From an uncultured Blautia sp. (GTDB lineage Bacteria; Bacillota; Clostridia; Lachnospirales; Lachnospiraceae), in NCBI GenBank assembly GCA_900765525.1, contig CAAFRY010000131.1:1-26082 (forward strand): a stretch of 26,082 nucleotides of DNA. The letters run 5' to 3'. Every line of letters begins with the position of its first letter. Position 1 is the first letter of the stretch. The position numbers and the translations under genes are program-made. Of this stretch, positions 23,136 to 26,082 are shown one piece after another. The notes beneath the pieces are model-generated. The model made no database searches. It had not been told where the DNA came from and saw nothing but the letters and a program-made list of their open reading frames with translations.

Positions 23136-23342
23136 AAGCCTGTAAAGTTCCCCACATTTTATCCTCAAAGTTATACACATCAAAAAAGCCTGTAAACCGT
23201 GGAAAAGTGAAGTTATACACCGAGTTATCCACATTGTCCACAAATTTGTGTGTGGATTACTATGATTTACATAATAAAATAAAGAACATAGGTTTTGTGT
23301 ACATGTTATAAAATGGGGTTTTTTAGAAGAAAATGTGGAAAA
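23136..23342. other. DnaA-box-like cluster in a 645-bp intergenic region
   Basis: Consensus and near-consensus DnaA boxes (TTATCCACA) are crowded here. On the plus strand: TTCCCCACA 23148, TTATACACA 23171, TTATACACC 23213, the perfect TTATCCACA 23225-23233, and the adjoining TTGTCCACA 23234-23242. On the minus strand: TAATCCACA 23251-23259 and TTTTCCACA 23334-23342. An 11-bp direct repeat, AAGCCTGTAAA, occurs at 23136 and 23186, exactly 50 bp apart. A/T-rich DNA follows to about 23480. The arrangement resembles a bacterial origin or DnaA-titration site, yet no dnaA, dnaN or rpmH is adjacent. Confidence 0.6.
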
Positions 23343-23346
23343 AACG

Positions 23347-23372
23347 TTGACTTTTTTAAAGTCAAATTTTTA
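23347..23372. other. A/T-rich hairpin downstream of the DnaA-box cluster
   Basis: TTGACTTT (23347-23354) and AAAGTCAA (23358-23365) form a perfect 8-bp stem with a TTT loop, followed by ATTTTTAA. It could be a weak terminator or a regulator site. Confidence 0.4.
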
Positions 23373-23389
23373 ACAAAATGCGACAGAAT

Positions 23390-23419
23390 TTGTCAAAACA
23401 ACAAAAAAATATTTAAAAT
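23390..23419 (+). promoter_or_regulatory. Candidate promoter of the alpha-galactosidase gene
   Basis: TTGTCA (23390-23395), an 18-bp spacer and TAAAAT (23414-23419). It leaves a leader of about 130 nt. The region is very A/T-rich, so other choices exist. Confidence 0.35.
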
Positions 23420-23558
23420 AATCTGAAAATAGCGGTTTACAATAAAAAGGAGTAATTGTCAACAAAACAGCAACATTTAAAGACGAAATCCAATAGAAAC
23501 CAGAAGAGCAGAATTATATAATGAATACAAAAGAAAAACAAAGAGAGAGGAGATATAT

Positions 23559-25790
23559 ATGCCAGTTATTTTTCATCAAGAGACAAAGCAGTTCCATCTT
23601 TTTAACAGTAAGGTCAGCTATATCCTGAGAATCATGGAGAACGGACAGCTTGAGCATTTATATTTTGGACAGGCTATCCATGATAAAGAGGACTTCTCTT
23701 ATTTACATGAAGAGACTATGCGTTCCCAAATGTCTGTGTGTGTGCCTGAGCCCGGTATTTTATCCATGCATTATACCAGACAGGAATATCCGGTGTATGG
23801 AACCGGAGATTATAGAAGTCCGGCTCTTACCATCCGTCAGGAAAACGGCAGCAGAATTGTAAATTTTGTATACCAGGGATATGAGATAGTTAAGGGTAAA
23901 CCTGCTATTTCTCCTTTGCCGGCTCTGTATGTTGAAGAGGAAGAGGAAGCGGAAACCCTTAAAATTACTTTGGCAGATGAGGAAATAGGCACGGAGATGG
24001 TACTTTCTTACACCGTATACAGGGACTATCCGGTTCTGGCAAAAAGTGTTTGCTTCCATCATAAAGGGAAAAAGTCTGTGGTATTGGAAAAGGTTATGAG
24101 CAGCTGTGTGGAATTCCCAGATATGGATTATGAGATGGTACATTTGTCAGGGGCCTGGGCCAGGGAGCGGTATGTGAAGGAGAGACCTCTTGAAATGGGC
24201 ATCCAGTCCATCCAGGGCGTGAATGGAACCTGCTCCGGAGCAGAGCATAATCCTTTTATGGCACTGAAGAGGCCGGAGGCAGGAGAGGATTACGGAGAGG
24301 TTTATGGATTTAGCTTTGTGTACAGCGGAAACTTTTTGATGCAGACAGAGGTTTCTACCTTTGACATGACCAGGGTTCTGGTGGGAATCAATCCGGAAAG
24401 CTTTTCCTGGTGCCTGAAGGAGGGAGATAGCTTCCAGACGCCGGAAACCGTAATTGTTTACAGCAACCAGGGCTTGAATGGTATGAGTCAGACCTATCAC
24501 CGGCTTTACAGGAAAAGGTTGATGCGGGGTGAGTGGAGAGATAAGGCCCGTCCCATTCTTTTGAATAACTGGGAGGCTACTTATTTCGATTTTAATGAAG
24601 AAAAAATTTTGAATATTGCCAGAAAGGCAAAGGAGGCCGGCGCAGAGCTGTTTGTGCTGGATGACGGCTGGTTTGGGGCCAGAAATGATGACTACAGAGG
24701 TCTGGGAGACTGGTATGCAAATCTGGAAAAGCTGCCGGAGGGAATTCCCGGTCTGTCCCGGAAGGTAGAAGATATGGGACTGAAATTCGGGCTCTGGGTA
24801 GAGCTGGAAATGGTAAATAAGGACAGTGACTTATATCGTGCTCATCCGGATTGGCTCATAGGAGTTCCGGGGCGGTTTGAAAGCCATGCCAGACATCAGC
24901 ATGTATTGGATTTTTCAAGGAAAGAAGTAGTAGATGCCATCTATGACATGATAGCAAAGATTATCAGCGAATCTTCCATCTCTTATATTAAATGGGATAT
25001 GAACCGGTACATGACAGAGCCTTACAGCAGAGGAATGTCTCCGGAACATCAAGGGGAGATTATGCATCGTTATATCCTGGGTGTCTATGATTTATATAAC
25101 CGTTTAACCAGCAGATTTCCGCAGATTTTGTTTGAATCCTGTGCCAGCGGCGGGGCCCGCTTTGACCCGGGTATGCTGTACTTTGCGCCACAGACCTGGA
25201 CCAGCGATGATACGGATGCCAATGAGAGGACCAAGATACAGTACGGAACCTCCTATGTTTATCCGCTGGTAAGTATGGGCTCTCATGTGTCGGCTGTACC
25301 AAACCACCAGATTTACAGAACTACGCCTATCGATACCAGGGCCAATGTGGCATATTTCGGAACCTTTGGCTATGAATTGGATTTGAATTTGCTGTCCACC
25401 CAGGAGCTTGAAGCTGTGAAAAGCCAGATTGCTTTTATGAAGCAATACCGGGAGCTGATACAGGTAGACGGTGATTTCTACCGCATATTAAGTCCGTTCA
25501 AGGGAAATGAAACTGCATGGCAGGTGGTATCTCAGGATAAATCCCAGTCTATTGCCATGCTTTACCAGAGGTTAAATAAGGTAAATGGTTCCTGGCTGAG
25601 GCTGAAGCTCAAGGGGCTGCAGAAGGATATGCTGTATAAGGTTACTTTGACATCTAATGAGGAAAAATCCTATAAAGCTTATGGAGACGAGCTGATGTAT
25701 GCCGGAATTCCGGTGGACAGAGAACTGTTCAATGAAAGAGGCGGAGATTTTACTTCCTTGCTGTATGTAATAGAAAAAACAGAGGAGTAA
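23559..25790 (+). CDS. Alpha-galactosidase, glycoside hydrolase family 36
   Basis: 743 residues, the usual size of bacterial GH36 enzymes, from ATG 23559 with GAGAGGAGA upstream. No signal peptide is present, so the enzyme is intracellular. An N-terminal beta-sandwich (about 1-330) leads into the (beta/alpha)8 domain, with NNWEATYFDF, LFVLDDGWFGARN and LGDWYAN. The nucleophile Asp480 lies in YIKWDMNR. The acid/base Asp550 is in WTSDDTDANERTKIQ, and the 70-residue spacing equals that in Geobacillus AgaA. SCASGGARFDPGML between them is a family signature. It releases galactose from melibiose or raffinose-type sugars, feeding the galactokinase upstream. Confidence 0.95.
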   Translation: MPVIFHQETKQFHLFNSKVSYILRIMENGQLEHLYFGQAIHDKEDFSYLHEETMRSQMSVCVPEPGILSMHYTRQEYPVYGTGDYRSPALTIRQENGSRIVNFVYQGYEIVKGKPAISPLPALYVEEEEEAETLKITLADEEIGTEMVLSYTVYRDYPVLAKSVCFHHKGKKSVVLEKVMSSCVEFPDMDYEMVHLSGAWARERYVKERPLEMGIQSIQGVNGTCSGAEHNPFMALKRPEAGEDYGEVYGFSFVYSGNFLMQTEVSTFDMTRVLVGINPESFSWCLKEGDSFQTPETVIVYSNQGLNGMSQTYHRLYRKRLMRGEWRDKARPILLNNWEATYFDFNEEKILNIARKAKEAGAELFVLDDGWFGARNDDYRGLGDWYANLEKLPEGIPGLSRKVEDMGLKFGLWVELEMVNKDSDLYRAHPDWLIGVPGRFESHARHQHVLDFSRKEVVDAIYDMIAKIISESSISYIKWDMNRYMTEPYSRGMSPEHQGEIMHRYILGVYDLYNRLTSRFPQILFESCASGGARFDPGMLYFAPQTWTSDDTDANERTKIQYGTSYVYPLVSMGSHVSAVPNHQIYRTTPIDTRANVAYFGTFGYELDLNLLSTQELEAVKSQIAFMKQYRELIQVDGDFYRILSPFKGNETAWQVVSQDKSQSIAMLYQRLNKVNGSWLRLKLKGLQKDMLYKVTLTSNEEKSYKAYGDELMYAGIPVDRELFNERGGDFTSLLYVIEKTEE

Positions 25791-25800
25791 AGGAGAATAA

Positions 25801-25837
25801 AAGGGCTGTTGTTTAAATAGAAGCAACAGCCCTTTTT
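25801..25837. terminator. Bidirectional terminator between the alpha-galactosidase and the convergent gene
   Basis: AAGGGCTGTTG (25801-25811) pairs with CAACAGCCCTT (25824-25834) around a 12-nt loop. TTTT follows on the plus strand and an A-rich run precedes it, serving the minus strand. Confidence 0.92.
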
Positions 25838-25849
25838 TGGCAGCCAACA

Positions 25850-26082
25850 TTAAATGGCTCTTTTCTTTTTTCCGGAATGTTTTATTTTCCGGTATAACAA
25901 GCGGATTTGGAAGGTAATCGGGTTACGGCCACGAATAAGAGGAATGGCAAGGATTTCCTGGAAAATATGTATTAAAGGGCCGGTAAAAAATACGGTAACC
26001 AGAGTTCCGATGCCTACTTTTGCCCCGAAAATAAAGCCTACCACAACACATACCACATCGCTGCCTATGCGGCAGTATTGAA
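25850..26082 (-). CDS. YczE/YitT-like integral membrane protein, 3' part
   Basis: The minus-strand frame is open from the window edge, beginning QYCRIGSDVVC, to a TAA at 25850-25852, giving about 77 C-terminal residues. A helix CVVVGFIFGAKVGIGTLVTVFFTGPLI with the G-x-VGIGT-x-V-x-x-x-x-x-GP pattern is characteristic of the YczE/YyaS/YitT family of multi-pass proteins. A basic cytoplasmic tail (RKIKHSGKKKRAI) ends it. The start lies outside the window, so an apparent GTG start at 26056 should be ignored. Function of the family is poorly known. Confidence 0.7.
   Translation of the reverse strand, partial: QYCRIGSDVVCVVVGFIFGAKVGIGTLVTVFFTGPLIHIFQEILAIPLIRGRNPITFQIRLLYRKIKHSGKKKRAI

Noticed and set aside
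23024..23311. Cys-rich 95-residue open frame in the intergenic region after galK
   Set aside because: No ribosome site before the ATG, it runs straight through the DnaA-box cluster, and the composition does not look coding.
23136..23480. Calling the DnaA-box cluster the chromosomal oriC
   Set aside because: No dnaA, dnaN, rpmH or gyr genes nearby, and plus-strand coding bias on both sides does not switch. Kept only as a finding.
1..26082. CRISPR arrays, tRNA or rRNA genes, and integrase or transposase genes
   Set aside because: I looked for regularly spaced repeats, tRNA-like cloverleaf ends and recombinase motifs and found none.

Overview
The window looks like a chromosomal segment of a spore-forming, anaerobic Firmicute of the family Lachnospiraceae (Blautia-like). 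This is inferred from gene content: spmB, a hisZ-type histidine operon, a FabT-type MarR regulator, PduL used outside a microcompartment operon, a DUF885 protein, a clostridial galactokinase variant and a GH36 alpha-galactosidase. Purine-rich Shine-Dalgarno sequences, TTGACA/TATAAT promoters and some TTG/GTG starts fit the same assignment. Genus cannot be fixed without a database search.

Layout. (1) 1-362: 3' end of spmB. (2) 446-6736: nine-gene histidine operon hisZ-G-C-B-H-A-F-I-E, tightly packed or overlapping, read from a near-consensus promoter at 386-414. hisD and a histidinol-phosphatase gene are absent. (3) 6970-7644: membrane protein with a degenerate J-like C-terminus. (4) 7689-16466: an accessory catabolic locus. 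A GntR/FCD regulator is divergent from a GarR/LtnD-like dehydrogenase and a DUF1537 (OtnK-like) acid-sugar kinase. A second transcription unit follows, with an atypical nucleoside hydrolase, a CUT1-type ABC importer (lipoprotein plus two permeases, no ATPase) and a ribokinase. Both promoters carry the same CGGTATACCG palindrome in the spacer between -35 and -10, so I infer one regulon. The second unit also has a CcpA/LacI-type operator. (5) 16583-17155: stand-alone PduL phosphotransacylase with its own promoter and terminator. (6) 17360-17587: about 228 bp of structured, MITE-like repeat whose right end merges with a FabT-type operator in front of an isolated fabT-like gene. (7) 18141-18290: a long imperfect inverted repeat between convergent fabT and a DUF885 metalloprotease-like gene. 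(8) 20265-21518: duplicated-module lipoprotein. (9) 21630-25790: galactokinase and alpha-galactosidase, separated by 645 bp holding a terminator and a dense DnaA-box-like cluster. (10) 25850-26082: 3' end of a YczE/YitT-like membrane protein on the minus strand.

How the genes work together. The his block makes histidine up to histidinol phosphate here and must rely on hisD and a phosphatase elsewhere. In the catabolic locus a ribosylated or acidic-sugar-containing solute is plausibly imported. The hydrolase would then release a pentose for ribokinase, while the dehydrogenase and DUF1537 kinase process a four-carbon acid. This pathway is an inference from co-regulation and has not been shown. 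The galactokinase and GH36 enzymes together fit alpha-galactoside (raffinose/melibiose-type) use.
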